A stretch of DNA of 64,000 bases from assembly GCF_002355375.1 (NCBI RefSeq), contig NZ_AP017312.1, positions 1,815,001-1,879,000 of the forward strand. Reading direction: 5' to 3'. The DNA is from Aneurinibacillus soli. GTDB taxonomy: Bacteria; Bacillota; Bacilli; Aneurinibacillales; Aneurinibacillaceae. A program made the position numbers and the translations under genes. The notes below the pieces were generated by a model. It saw only the letters and a program-made list of their open reading frames with translations, was not told the origin of the DNA and did no database searches. This document shows positions 19,523 through 27,580 of the stretch, in pieces; position 1 is the stretch's first letter; every line of letters starts with the position of its first letter.

Positions 19523-20838
19523 ACAAATGGACCGTGCTGGCGCAGTACATCCGCACTACTTCTCGCATGCGCCGCTTTCGAACCCGCGAGGCGCTTATGG
19601 ATTGGCAGGAGCGGCAAGTTCAGCAGTTGCTTGCGTATGTGCTTCCGCGTTCTTCATTTTACCGCGAGGCGTTTGCCGGGCGCAGGATGGAGGAGTGGCG
19701 TCTAGTTCCGCCTGTGGAGAAGGCGGATATGATGGCGGAGTTTGATCGGTGGAACACGGTAGGAGTGACGCGGGAAGAAGCGTTTTCTGCTGCATGGGAA
19801 GCGGAACAGTCGCGGGATTTTACACCGGTCGTTCGGGGGATTACGGTCGGGTTATCATCCGGCACGTCAGGCAATCGTGGTCTGTTTCTTGTGAGCTCGG
19901 ATGAGCGGGCACGCTGGGCAGGAACCGTGCTTGCCAAGCTTTTGCCTGGACCGCTCTGGCAGCGGCATGCCGTGGCGTTTTTCTTGCGGGCGAACAGCAA
20001 TTTGTACACGAGTGTAGGAGGGCGGCTGATTCGATTTGAATTTTTTGACCTGCTTGATCCCTTGATGGCTCATATCAAACGGCTGGAAGCGTATCAGCCG
20101 ACGATTCTAGTTGCCCCGCCATCGATGTTGCGCTTGCTGGCAGAAGCGTACCGTGCTGGCACGCTTGTCATGCCTGTTCCACGCAAAATTATCTCCGTAG
20201 CGGAAGTGTTAGAGCCGCTGGATGACCTATACATACAGGAAACGTTCGGGCAGCAGGTGCATCAGGTGTATCAATGTACCGAAGGGCTGCTGGCGGCGAC
20301 GTGTTCACACGGGACGCTGCATGTGAATGAAGATGTGCTGCTGCTGGAAAAAGAATATCTTGATGACAAACGGTTCACGCCGATTATTACCGATTTTTCG
20401 CGGCTGAGTCAGCCCATCATTCGCTATCGGCTAAACGATATTCTGGTCGAAAAAACGGAGCGATGTCCGTGCGGCTCGGTGTTTATGGCATTAGAGCGAG
20501 TAGAAGGGCGGTGTGACGATGTGTTTTATTTGCCGTCTATTCAGTGTGTGGATGAGATGATCCCGGTGTTTCCTGACTTTATTCGGCGTGAACTGATTGC
20601 CGCATCTCCGTTGATTCTCGAATACAGGGCCGTGCAGCATGCACCGGATTGCATACGGCTGTCGCTAAAAACAGAAGGACCGTTGGAAATGATAGAACCG
20701 CTTGTACGCCGTCGATTTGCTGCACTATTTGCTTCGCTTGGTTGTTGTATGCCTGAGCTTGTGATCGGGCCATATGAGTGGGTGGGCGGCGACCGAAAAC
20801 TGCGGCGGGTAGAAAGGAAGCCGTTCTCTCATGATTGA
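19519..20838 (+). CDS. F390 synthetase/PaaK-like adenylate-forming enzyme
   Basis: A 439-residue adenylate-forming enzyme related to phenylacetate-CoA ligase PaaK and coenzyme F390 synthetase. The nucleotide loop is VGLSSGTSGNRG near residue 115, followed by VYQCTEGL near 250 and the RYRLND motif near 300, with a CPCG zinc-like pair after it. It would activate a carboxylic acid as an acyl-AMP. I recall a clade of putative adenylating enzymes occurring beside such KAS III and reductase genes, but the product is not known to me. AGGAGG precedes ATG 19519, which overlaps the previous stop. Confidence 0.82.
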   Translation: MNKWTVLAQYIRTTSRMRRFRTREALMDWQERQVQQLLAYVLPRSSFYREAFAGRRMEEWRLVPPVEKADMMAEFDRWNTVGVTREEAFSAAWEAEQSRDFTPVVRGITVGLSSGTSGNRGLFLVSSDERARWAGTVLAKLLPGPLWQRHAVAFFLRANSNLYTSVGGRLIRFEFFDLLDPLMAHIKRLEAYQPTILVAPPSMLRLLAEAYRAGTLVMPVPRKIISVAEVLEPLDDLYIQETFGQQVHQVYQCTEGLLAATCSHGTLHVNEDVLLLEKEYLDDKRFTPIITDFSRLSQPIIRYRLNDILVEKTERCPCGSVFMALERVEGRCDDVFYLPSIQCVDEMIPVFPDFIRRELIAASPLILEYRAVQHAPDCIRLSLKTEGPLEMIEPLVRRRFAALFASLGCCMPELVIGPYEWVGGDRKLRRVERKPFSHD

Positions 20839-21985
20839 ATCAATCCGCTTGTATGATTATACGAACATTCAGGAGCTGCCGTGGGAGAGGATGCGGGATG
20901 GGGCATATGCAAAAGCGTATATTCTTCCGCTCATGAAATATGGAGCTTGTACGTACATATCGAATGTACAGACGACCGTGCTGGCGCTTACGGTAGGAGA
21001 TATCGTCATGCCGGTAACGGTTAATGGGGCGGAATACGACAATTCGTATGTATGCTCGCCGTATACGCATTATGTGTCTTACGCGGAGGAAGAGCTTGCG
21101 ATGCTGAAATCTCCGCTGCTCGAAAAAACGCTTAGGCTTCTGCTGTGCGGTGTGGGTAGCGCGATGCGGGCGAGCCGGGTAAACAAGATTGTATATGTGA
21201 ACAATTGGTTGCTATCGACGAATCTGTACGAAGCGGAAAGCGCGCGGTATGCTTCCGAGATTGTAGAGTTTTTAGTCGAGCGCTTCCCGAATCATATCAT
21301 TGCTTTCCGTTCGCTCAACCGCAAGCTGTATGCGGATTGGTGTGTAAAGTTGGAAGCGTGCGGATGTTTGCTGGTGGGGAGTCGGTATGTATATGTATTT
21401 GACCCACAAACGATATCAGCTATGCCATCGCGTGTCCGCAATACGCTGCGCCGGGATGCGAAGCAACGGGTGCGGCACGGGTATGAAGTGGTGCGAAGCG
21501 ATGAGATGACGATAGGAAATATGGAGCGGTTGGTAGAGTTATACCGGGAATTGTATATTGATAAATATTCGGTGCACAATCCACAGTTCACCCCTGATTT
21601 TCTGGAGCAGGCGCGGCGTACGGGTATTTTGACATTGATTGGGCTGCATCGCGCCGGACAGATCGAAGGGGTGCTGGGCTATTTTCAGCGCGGTGGGGTT
21701 ATGACGACTCCGGTGTTCGGGTATAACATGTCGTTACCAAAAGAAACAGGGCTGTATCGCATGCTCTCGAGTGTACTGGTGGAAGAGGCGGCGGCAAATG
21801 GACTTTTGCTTCATCAAAGCGCTGGAGTGGGGGCGTTTAAAGCGGATCGAGGGGCAGATGGGGTGCGGGAATATACGGCTGTTTATATGAATCATCTGCC
21901 GCGTTCCCGCAGGTTAATCTGGCATATTCTTGCGATGCTTATTGAGCGTATTGGGTTTCCGCTTGTGGAGAAATACAAGTTGTAA
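20831..21985 (+). CDS. GNAT/FemAB-like acyltransferase, last gene of the operon
   Basis: A 384-residue protein with an N-terminal half of unclear fold and a C-terminal region that looks like a GNAT or FemAB acyltransferase (LVELYRELYIDKYSVHNP, then IGLHRAGQIEGVLGYF, and the late LLLHQSAGVGAFKADRG). In an operon with a condensing enzyme and ligases it may transfer an acyl group to an amine. This is inference. It overlaps the preceding gene by 8 bases. No terminator is seen directly after it; element A starts 68 bp later. Confidence 0.7.
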   Translation: MIESIRLYDYTNIQELPWERMRDGAYAKAYILPLMKYGACTYISNVQTTVLALTVGDIVMPVTVNGAEYDNSYVCSPYTHYVSYAEEELAMLKSPLLEKTLRLLLCGVGSAMRASRVNKIVYVNNWLLSTNLYEAESARYASEIVEFLVERFPNHIIAFRSLNRKLYADWCVKLEACGCLLVGSRYVYVFDPQTISAMPSRVRNTLRRDAKQRVRHGYEVVRSDEMTIGNMERLVELYRELYIDKYSVHNPQFTPDFLEQARRTGILTLIGLHRAGQIEGVLGYFQRGGVMTTPVFGYNMSLPKETGLYRMLSSVLVEEAAANGLLLHQSAGVGAFKADRGADGVREYTAVYMNHLPRSRRLIWHILAMLIERIGFPLVEKYKL

Positions 21986-22052
21986 TGTCTGTTTACGGCT
22001 CTACATTAGAAGAAATGATTGATAGGTTCACATTTTTCCAACGTGCAGTGGA

Positions 22053-22253
22053 GGAGTGAAGAAGGAAGAAACCTGTCACTTCGGTACGCTTTACGGGGAA
22101 GTGAATCAAGGCCGCTTCAGGGTCCTGGCGCACTCGCCCATAAAAGGACAGGATGTTTGTTCACAGAAGGGTTATGGGCAAAAGCCCGTACGCCCGGCCC
22201 CTTCCGCTGGGTAGCGCGTACAGGCGTTCCGTGGTTCCTTCCTTCTCCACTCC
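22053..22253 (+). repeat. Structured repeat element A
   Basis: A 201 bp near-palindrome. Its outer arms, 22053-22073 and 22233-22253, match over 19 of 21 positions. Inner helices: GTACGC (22084-22089) with GCGTAC (22216-22221), and GCCCATAA (22136-22143) with TTATGGGC (22172-22179). The same core (GGCCGCT-CAGG, ACTCGCCC, TTCAC-GAAGG, GGGCAAAAGCCCG, TTCCGCT) recurs in B, C and D. No coding potential beyond chance. I do not recognise the family. Confidence 0.85.
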
Positions 22254-22342
22254 TGACCGAGTTTGGACAAGTTAACCGTCAAGCACGGCTTGAATATGAA
22301 TTCAGCTTGCGTTTTACATGCTGGATTAGTTTTTTTGAATCC

Positions 22343-22573
22343 CAACTTTGTTGGGAGGAGAGAAGAGAGAAGTAAGAGAGCGACTGTACGCTTGTTTCCT
22401 AGCGGAGGGAGAACGGCGAATGGGCCTTTGCCCGCAATCCTTCTGTGAAAAAACATCGGGGGCTTTCTTTGCGGGCGAGTTCGTCGGGCTCCTGGAGCGG
22501 CCAGTCTGAACTTCTCTGCCAAGCGTACCCAAGCGAACGGCTTCTCTCTTCTCGACTTCCACCACCAAAGTTG
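22343..22573 (-). repeat. Structured repeat element B (reverse orientation)
   Basis: A 231 bp copy on the - strand. Outer arms are CAACTTTG (22343-22350) with CAAAGTTG (22566-22573), and GAGAAGAGAGAAG (22360-22372) with its complement at 22541-22553. Inner helices: GTACGC (22386-22391) with GCGTAC (22523-22528), and GCCCGCAA (22430-22437) with TTGCGGGC (22469-22476). It faces element A across 89 bp. Confidence 0.85.
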
Positions 22574-22700
22574 CTCGATTCTCCAAAAAATCCCTGCACC
22601 TCTTTCGATGGAACTCTCTATATTTCTAGCCAAAGTGCATTTCTCCACCCGAATGCCAATATATTATGAGGAAATACGATGTACAGGGGGAGGCATGTAA

Positions 22701-22952
22701 ATGCGTTATAGTGAATTAGGCGGTAAAGAGATCATTAATGTTGATAGCGGAGAGCGGATGGGAGTTGTAAGCCAGTCGGATCTGGTAATCGATCCGAAAA
22801 CGGGATCCATTGAATCGATTATTGTTCCGAATACCGGCATGCTCAAAATCGGTCGCAAAAAAGACGATGTGATGATTCCGTGGAAATCGATTCGGAAGAT
22901 TGGCAGCGAGATGATTATTGTGGAGCAGATGGAAGCGGAGGAGGAGCGGTAG
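22701..22952 (+). CDS. ymxH: YlmC/YmxH family PRC-barrel sporulation protein
   Basis: An 83-residue PRC-barrel protein (RYSELGGKEIINVDSGERMG, then MIPWKSIRKIGSE). It belongs to the YlmC/YmxH family, small proteins linked to sporulation and found just upstream of the dipicolinate synthase genes in B. subtilis. GGGGGAGG precedes ATG 22701. Here it is flanked on both sides by the structured repeats, and element C begins at the very next base after its stop. Molecular role unknown. Confidence 0.88.
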   Translation: MRYSELGGKEIINVDSGERMGVVSQSDLVIDPKTGSIESIIVPNTGMLKIGRKKDDVMIPWKSIRKIGSEMIIVEQMEAEEER

Positions 22953-23184
22953 GCAAAGTGTGGTGGTGGAGACGGGAAGAGAGAAGCCTGTCACGCCAGG
23001 TATGCTCGCAGAGATGCTATCACTGGCCGCTCCAGGCGTATGTCAGACTCGCCTGCAAACAGGAAGCGAAGATGTATTTCATCGAAGTATTGCAGGCAAA
23101 AGCCCGTCTGCCAGCCGTCTTTCGCTGGGTAATCGCATACAAACGTTCCCTGCTTCTCTCTTCCTGTCTTTAACTACACTTTGC
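22953..23184 (+). repeat. Structured repeat element C
   Basis: A 232 bp copy. Its outer arms are GCAAAGTGT (22953-22961) with ACACTTTGC (23176-23184), and GAAGAGAGAAG near 22976-22986 with CTTCTCTCTTC starting at 23153. The inner helix is GTATGC (23000-23005) with GCATAC (23135-23140), a compensatory change relative to A and B. A second is GCCTGCAA (23051-23058) with TTGCAGGC (23090-23097), again compensatory. Confidence 0.85.
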
Positions 23185-23225
23185 GACCCTCCCGTAATAA
23201 ATGAAAAACATAAACAACAAACTTT

Positions 23226-23275
23226 AAAGTGCCTTGGGTGCCGCATTGCGGCACCCGAGGCACTTTTCTTTTTTT
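23226..23275 (+). terminator. Strong terminator after ymxH/element C
   Basis: A long stem of about 18 bp (AAAGTGCC-GGGTGCCGC with GCGGCACCC-GGCACTTT) is followed by TCTTTTTTTC. Confidence 0.9.
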
Positions 23276-23293
23276 CATCAAAGCGCTATCTGA

Positions 23294-23576
23294 AAGTTTG
23301 TTTGATTGTGTAATCGAAAAGTATGGCAGGAGCCTAGAGGAGAAAAGCAGCGGAACGCTTTTATGCGACGGGCTTAGCGGAAGACGGGAGGCAGACGCGC
23401 TTTTGTCCGCAAGCCTCCATGAATAATCCTCTTCGCTCACCCTTTGCGGGCGCGTCTGCTGGACGTCTGGAGCGGACAGATATTGCTCCTAGCGGAGCGT
23501 GACCAAGTGACAACGCTTTTCTCCTCTAGGCTCCCTCTCCAAACTTCGAATTACCCCCAATCCCTCAAACAAACTT
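23294..23576 (-). repeat. Structured repeat element D (reverse orientation)
   Basis: The longest copy, 283 bp. GAGCCTAGAGGAGAAAAGC (23330-23348) is perfectly complementary to 23515-23533, and further arm pairing reaches out to AAGTTTGTTTGA (23294-23305) with 23565-23576. The core helix is GTCCGCAA (23405-23412) with TTGCGGGC (23444-23451), with one mismatch. The GTACGC-type helix is not clearly kept. It ends 149 bp before dpaA. Confidence 0.82.
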
Positions 23577-23725
23577 CATATAGGCGATTGTCACCACCGG
23601 GCGGGGGCGGGAATACGATGAGGGTAGTAAAAGCAACGAATTCCGGGAAACCACGGCGTACGCGCTCGTTTTATGCTTTATCTTGCTGAAACTTTGCAGT
23701 AGAATGGTTTGAAAGGGGTTATCAT

Positions 23726-24637
23726 ATGCTAACGGGAATTCATGCTGCCTTCATTGGCGGAGATGCCCGCCAGCTTGAAGTCATCAAGAAATTCATCGAA
23801 CTCGATGCCTCGGTAACCCTCATCGGCTTTGATACATTAGAGAGCAACTTTAACGGTGCCATCAAGCGCCCGCTCTCTCCTGACTTCTTGCTCGATGTGG
23901 ATGCATTAATTTTACCGATCATCGGATCGGACGACAGCGGGAAGGTCGAAAGCATTTTTTGCTCGAAGCCCATCCAGCTCAAGGACGAACACTTCGCGGC
24001 GTTGCCTGCGCACTGCTGCCTGTATGCGGGAATTGCCCGCAGCTTCCTCAAGGAGGCGGTAGCAAGACACGGGCTTAGTCTGCGGGAATTGATGGACCGC
24101 GATGACGTCGCCATCTACAACTCGATTCCGACTGTAGAAGGCGCGCTAATGGTGGCAATTCAAAATACAGACTTTACCATTCACAGTTCCACAAGTCTTG
24201 TGCTAGGCTTAGGCCGTGTTGGAATTTCGATGGCCCGTGCGCTGCATGCGCTCGGAGCACATGTTCGTGTCGGTGCTCGCAGTTCTGCTGATCTGGCCCG
24301 TATTTTTGAGATGGGGCTGACACCGTTCCATATTGATGATCTGGCTGAGCATGCGAATCATGCAGATTTGATTTTCAACACGATTCCGCATCCGATTATT
24401 ACCGCGCAGGTGATTGCCAATATGCAGCACCACGCGCTTATTCTCGACCTTGCTTCTAAACCGGGTGGTACTGATTTTCGGTACGCCGAGAAGCGAGGCA
24501 TTAAAGCGATCCTCGCCCCGAGTCTTCCCGGAATCGTTGCGCCGAAAACGGCGGGACAGATTATTGCTAACACACTGTCGCAGCTTGTTTTCGATCAAGC
24601 GGGAAACAGGAGGGATCGAGATGGATCTGAAGGGTAA
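23726..24637 (+). CDS. dpaA: Dipicolinate synthase subunit A
   Basis: DpaA (SpoVFA) and DpaB form dipicolinate synthase, which oxidises dihydrodipicolinate to dipicolinic acid in the mother cell for loading into spores. The 303-residue protein has an N-terminal domain starting LTGIHAAFIGGDARQ and a Rossmann NAD(P) domain with VLGLGRVGISMARAL near residue 155. GAAAGGGG precedes ATG 23726. It overlaps dpaB by 17 bases. The expected sigma-K promoter could not be identified with confidence. Confidence 0.95.
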   Translation: MLTGIHAAFIGGDARQLEVIKKFIELDASVTLIGFDTLESNFNGAIKRPLSPDFLLDVDALILPIIGSDDSGKVESIFCSKPIQLKDEHFAALPAHCCLYAGIARSFLKEAVARHGLSLRELMDRDDVAIYNSIPTVEGALMVAIQNTDFTIHSSTSLVLGLGRVGISMARALHALGAHVRVGARSSADLARIFEMGLTPFHIDDLAEHANHADLIFNTIPHPIITAQVIANMQHHALILDLASKPGGTDFRYAEKRGIKAILAPSLPGIVAPKTAGQIIANTLSQLVFDQAGNRRDRDGSEG

Positions 24638-25220
24638 AACAATTGGATTTGCGCTGACTGGCTCGCACTGCACATTTGCTGAAGTCATGCCAGAAGTGCA
24701 GCGTCTTGTAGACGCAGGTGCCGAGGTCGTGCCGGTGATCTCTCATACGGTGGCGACAACGGACACACGGTTTGGCAATTCAAGCGACTGGCAGCAGCAG
24801 CTGCGCACGATTACTGGCAATGACATCATTGCGACAATCGTAGACGCGGAGCCGCTTGGACCGTCTAAACGGTTTGACGTGATGGTGATCGCGCCGTGCA
24901 CTGGCACATCATTGAGCAAGCTTGCTAATGCTGTTACCGACAGCGCGGTCATGATGGCTGCGAAAGCGACATTGCGCAATTTGCATCCGGTTGTGCTGGC
25001 GATTTCAACGAATGATGGTCTGGGTCTGAATGCTGCTAATATTGCGAAACTTGCGGCAACGAAGAATATCTACCTTGTGCCGTATGGCCAGGACGCTCCT
25101 GCGGCGAAGCCAAATTCGCTTGTCGCCCGTATGGAACTTGTAAAAGAAACATGTGAGGCGGCACTGGATGGATGTCAGATTCAGCCGGTACTCGTTGAGA
25201 AATTCCGTTATATGAAATAA
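24621..25220 (+). CDS. dpaB: Dipicolinate synthase subunit B
   Basis: The 199-residue flavoprotein-like subunit (SpoVFB) of dipicolinate synthase, with a UbiX/Dfp-type fold: GFALTGSHCTF near the N-terminus, VISHTV, and APCTGTSLSKLANAVTDSAV near residue 95. AGGAGGG lies before ATG 24621, inside the end of dpaA, so the two subunits are co-translated. asd, dapG and dapA, which provide the precursor, follow. Confidence 0.95.
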   Translation: MDLKGKTIGFALTGSHCTFAEVMPEVQRLVDAGAEVVPVISHTVATTDTRFGNSSDWQQQLRTITGNDIIATIVDAEPLGPSKRFDVMVIAPCTGTSLSKLANAVTDSAVMMAAKATLRNLHPVVLAISTNDGLGLNAANIAKLAATKNIYLVPYGQDAPAAKPNSLVARMELVKETCEAALDGCQIQPVLVEKFRYMK

Positions 25221-25278
25221 TATTTTCATAGATGAATCTGTGCATCTCTGCATAGACAACATGTAAAGGAGTGGGAAG

Positions 25279-26322
25279 ATGGAGAATCAAAAAGGATATC
25301 ATGTAGCAGTCGTAGGCGCTACAGGCGCAGTAGGAGAGCAAATGCTTAAAATGTTAGAGACGCGGCAATTCCCGCTCGCCTCTCTTAAATTGTTGGCTTC
25401 CGCTCGTTCAGCGGGTAATACTGTTCAATTCAAGGGTCAGGACATTGTGATTGAAGAAGCAACACCAGAAGCGTTCGAAGGCGTGCAAATTGCCCTGTTC
25501 AGCGCAGGTGGCAGCGTGAGTAAGGCGCTTGCTCCGGAAGCGGCGAAGCGTGGTGCAATCTGTGTGGATAACACAAGTGCATTCCGTATGGACCCGAACG
25601 TTCCGCTTGTTGTGCCGGAAGTAAACCCGGACGCAATGGCAGATCACAACGGCATCATTGCTAACCCGAACTGCTCAACTATTCAGATGGTAGCCGCTAT
25701 TGAACCGCTTCGCGCTCGCTACGGCCTTGAGCGCATCATTGTGTCAACGTATCAAGCAGTATCCGGTGCAGGTGCCAAAGCGATTCAGGAACTGAATGAT
25801 CAGACGAAAGCCATTGTGAATGGCGAGGAAGTGAAGAAAGAAGTTCTTCCGGTAGGTTCTCTGCCGAAGAAGCATCAGATCGCATTCAATGTCATTCCAC
25901 AAATTGACACGTTCCTTGATAATGGATTTACGAATGAAGAGATGAAAATGGTGCGTGAGACAAAGAAAATCTTTGGCGATGATTCCGTTGCAGTGGCAGC
26001 AACATGCGTGCGTATCCCGGTTGTCAAAGGCCATTCTGAGTCTGTATACGTAGAACTGAAAGACGATTTCGAACTTGAAGACGTACGCCGTCTGCTGGCG
26101 GAAGCGCCGGGCATCGTGCTGCAGGACAATCCGGAAGAGCAGGACTACCCGATGCCAGCCGATGCAGCAGGCAAAATCGAGACATTCGTAGGTCGTCTGC
26201 GTCGCGATCTCGACAATCCGCGTGGTCTACACATGTGGATCGTTTCGGATAACCTGTTAAAAGGCGCGGCATGGAATGCCGTACAAATTGCGGAGGAGCT
26301 TGTTGCGCGCAATTTAGTATAA
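25279..26322 (+). CDS. asd: Aspartate-semialdehyde dehydrogenase
   Basis: Reduces aspartyl phosphate to aspartate semialdehyde with NADPH, the branch point to lysine, diaminopimelate and dipicolinate. It is 347 residues with the NADP loop GATGAVGEQML at the N-terminus, the catalytic Cys in NPNCSTIQM near residue 130, and the His in RIPVVKGHSESV near 245. AAAGGAGTGG precedes ATG 25279. First gene of asd-dapG-dapA. Confidence 0.95.
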   Translation: MENQKGYHVAVVGATGAVGEQMLKMLETRQFPLASLKLLASARSAGNTVQFKGQDIVIEEATPEAFEGVQIALFSAGGSVSKALAPEAAKRGAICVDNTSAFRMDPNVPLVVPEVNPDAMADHNGIIANPNCSTIQMVAAIEPLRARYGLERIIVSTYQAVSGAGAKAIQELNDQTKAIVNGEEVKKEVLPVGSLPKKHQIAFNVIPQIDTFLDNGFTNEEMKMVRETKKIFGDDSVAVAATCVRIPVVKGHSESVYVELKDDFELEDVRRLLAEAPGIVLQDNPEEQDYPMPADAAGKIETFVGRLRRDLDNPRGLHMWIVSDNLLKGAAWNAVQIAEELVARNLV

Positions 26323-26335
26323 GGAGTTTTGCAGC

Positions 26336-27562
26336 ATGAGAATTCTGGTACAAAAATTCGGCGGCTCGTCTTTGACGACCGCCGATAAGCGTGAACGTGC
26401 CGTTGCACATATTATGCGAGCGCTTGATGAAGGCTTCCGTGTGTGTGTAGTCGTGTCCGCGATGGGACGCAAGGGTGATCCGTATGCAACGGATACGCTG
26501 CTTGATCTTATTCGAGAGAACGGAAATGCACTCGGAAAGCGCGAGAGGGATATGTTGATGGGCTGCGGAGAAATCATCTCGGCCGCTACGATGGCAAGTA
26601 CCCTTAATGCGCGAGGGTTAACTACAACGGTTCTGACAGGCGGCCAGGCAGGCATCCTGACGAACAATGACTTCACGAACGCCCAGATTGCGACCGTTAA
26701 TCCAGAACGCATCATTCGGGAGCTGGAGCAAGATAAGGTCGTGATCGTTACCGGATTCCAGGGACGAACGACCGAGTGGGATACGACAACACTTGGCCGA
26801 GGTGGTAGCGACACGTCTGCGACAGCGCTCGGTGTAGCACTGCATGCAGAAGTAGTTGACATCTTCACTGATGTGGAAGGCATCATGACGGCAGACCCGC
26901 GCATCGTAGAAGACGCACGTCCGCTCACGGCAATCACGTACACCGAGATTTGCAACATGGCCTACCAGGGAGCGAAGGTGCTGCATCCACGTGCTGTGGA
27001 GATTGCAATGCAGACGAACACGCCGATTCGCGTTCGTTCTACGTTCTCAGATGAAGAGGGAACGCTCGTGACAAGTGTAGCGGAAACGAACCGGATCGCC
27101 GGTGAAGTGAATGATCGCCTCATTACCGGCATCGCGCACGTATCCAACCTGACACAGGTGAAGGTTATGGCCAAAGAAGGCCAGTATGACCTGCAGATGA
27201 AAGTGTTCAAAGCGATGGCAGAAAATGAGATTAGCGTTGATTTCATTAACGTAAATCCGATCGGAGTCGCCTACACGATCCATGATGAAATGGTGGACCG
27301 GGTTGTTGCCGTTCTTAATGAGATGGGGTATGAGCCCAAGCTTACACGCCACTGCGCCAAAGTATCGACGATTGGGGCCGGAATGGCAGGCGTGCCAGGT
27401 GTAATGGCACGTATTGTTGAGACGCTGACAAAAGAAGATATTCAGATTTTGCAGTCTGCGGATTCACATACAACGATCTGGGTGCTCGTGCCAGAGACCG
27501 ACATGGTTAGAGCTGTGCGGGCGCTGCACAGAACGTTTGATTTAGACAAAGTGCGATTTTGA
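26336..27562 (+). CDS. dapG: Aspartokinase I (diaminopimelate-sensitive type)
   Basis: Phosphorylates aspartate at the start of the aspartate pathway. The 408-residue protein has an amino-acid kinase domain (KFGGSSLTTADKR at the start, GRGGSDTSATAL near 160, DVEGIMTADPR near 180) and two C-terminal ACT domains that bind the effector. In Bacillus the copy next to asd and dapA is DapG, feedback-inhibited by meso-diaminopimelate. Assignment rests on this context. AAGGAG precedes the ATG, 13 bp after asd. Confidence 0.93.
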   Translation: MRILVQKFGGSSLTTADKRERAVAHIMRALDEGFRVCVVVSAMGRKGDPYATDTLLDLIRENGNALGKRERDMLMGCGEIISAATMASTLNARGLTTTVLTGGQAGILTNNDFTNAQIATVNPERIIRELEQDKVVIVTGFQGRTTEWDTTTLGRGGSDTSATALGVALHAEVVDIFTDVEGIMTADPRIVEDARPLTAITYTEICNMAYQGAKVLHPRAVEIAMQTNTPIRVRSTFSDEEGTLVTSVAETNRIAGEVNDRLITGIAHVSNLTQVKVMAKEGQYDLQMKVFKAMAENEISVDFINVNPIGVAYTIHDEMVDRVVAVLNEMGYEPKLTRHCAKVSTIGAGMAGVPGVMARIVETLTKEDIQILQSADSHTTIWVLVPETDMVRAVRALHRTFDLDKVRF

Positions 27563-27580
27563 GGAGGAGAATAGAAGAGT

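Noticed and set aside
22019-23440. Several 60-160 codon frames within the structured repeats on both strands
   Set aside because: They coincide with palindromic elements A-D, are mutually antisense, and have no conserved protein features. The structure explains the open frames better.
25221-25278. Lysine riboswitch or other leader before asd
   Set aside because: Only 58 bases separate dpaB and asd, too short for the lysine riboswitch, and no matching conserved elements were seen.
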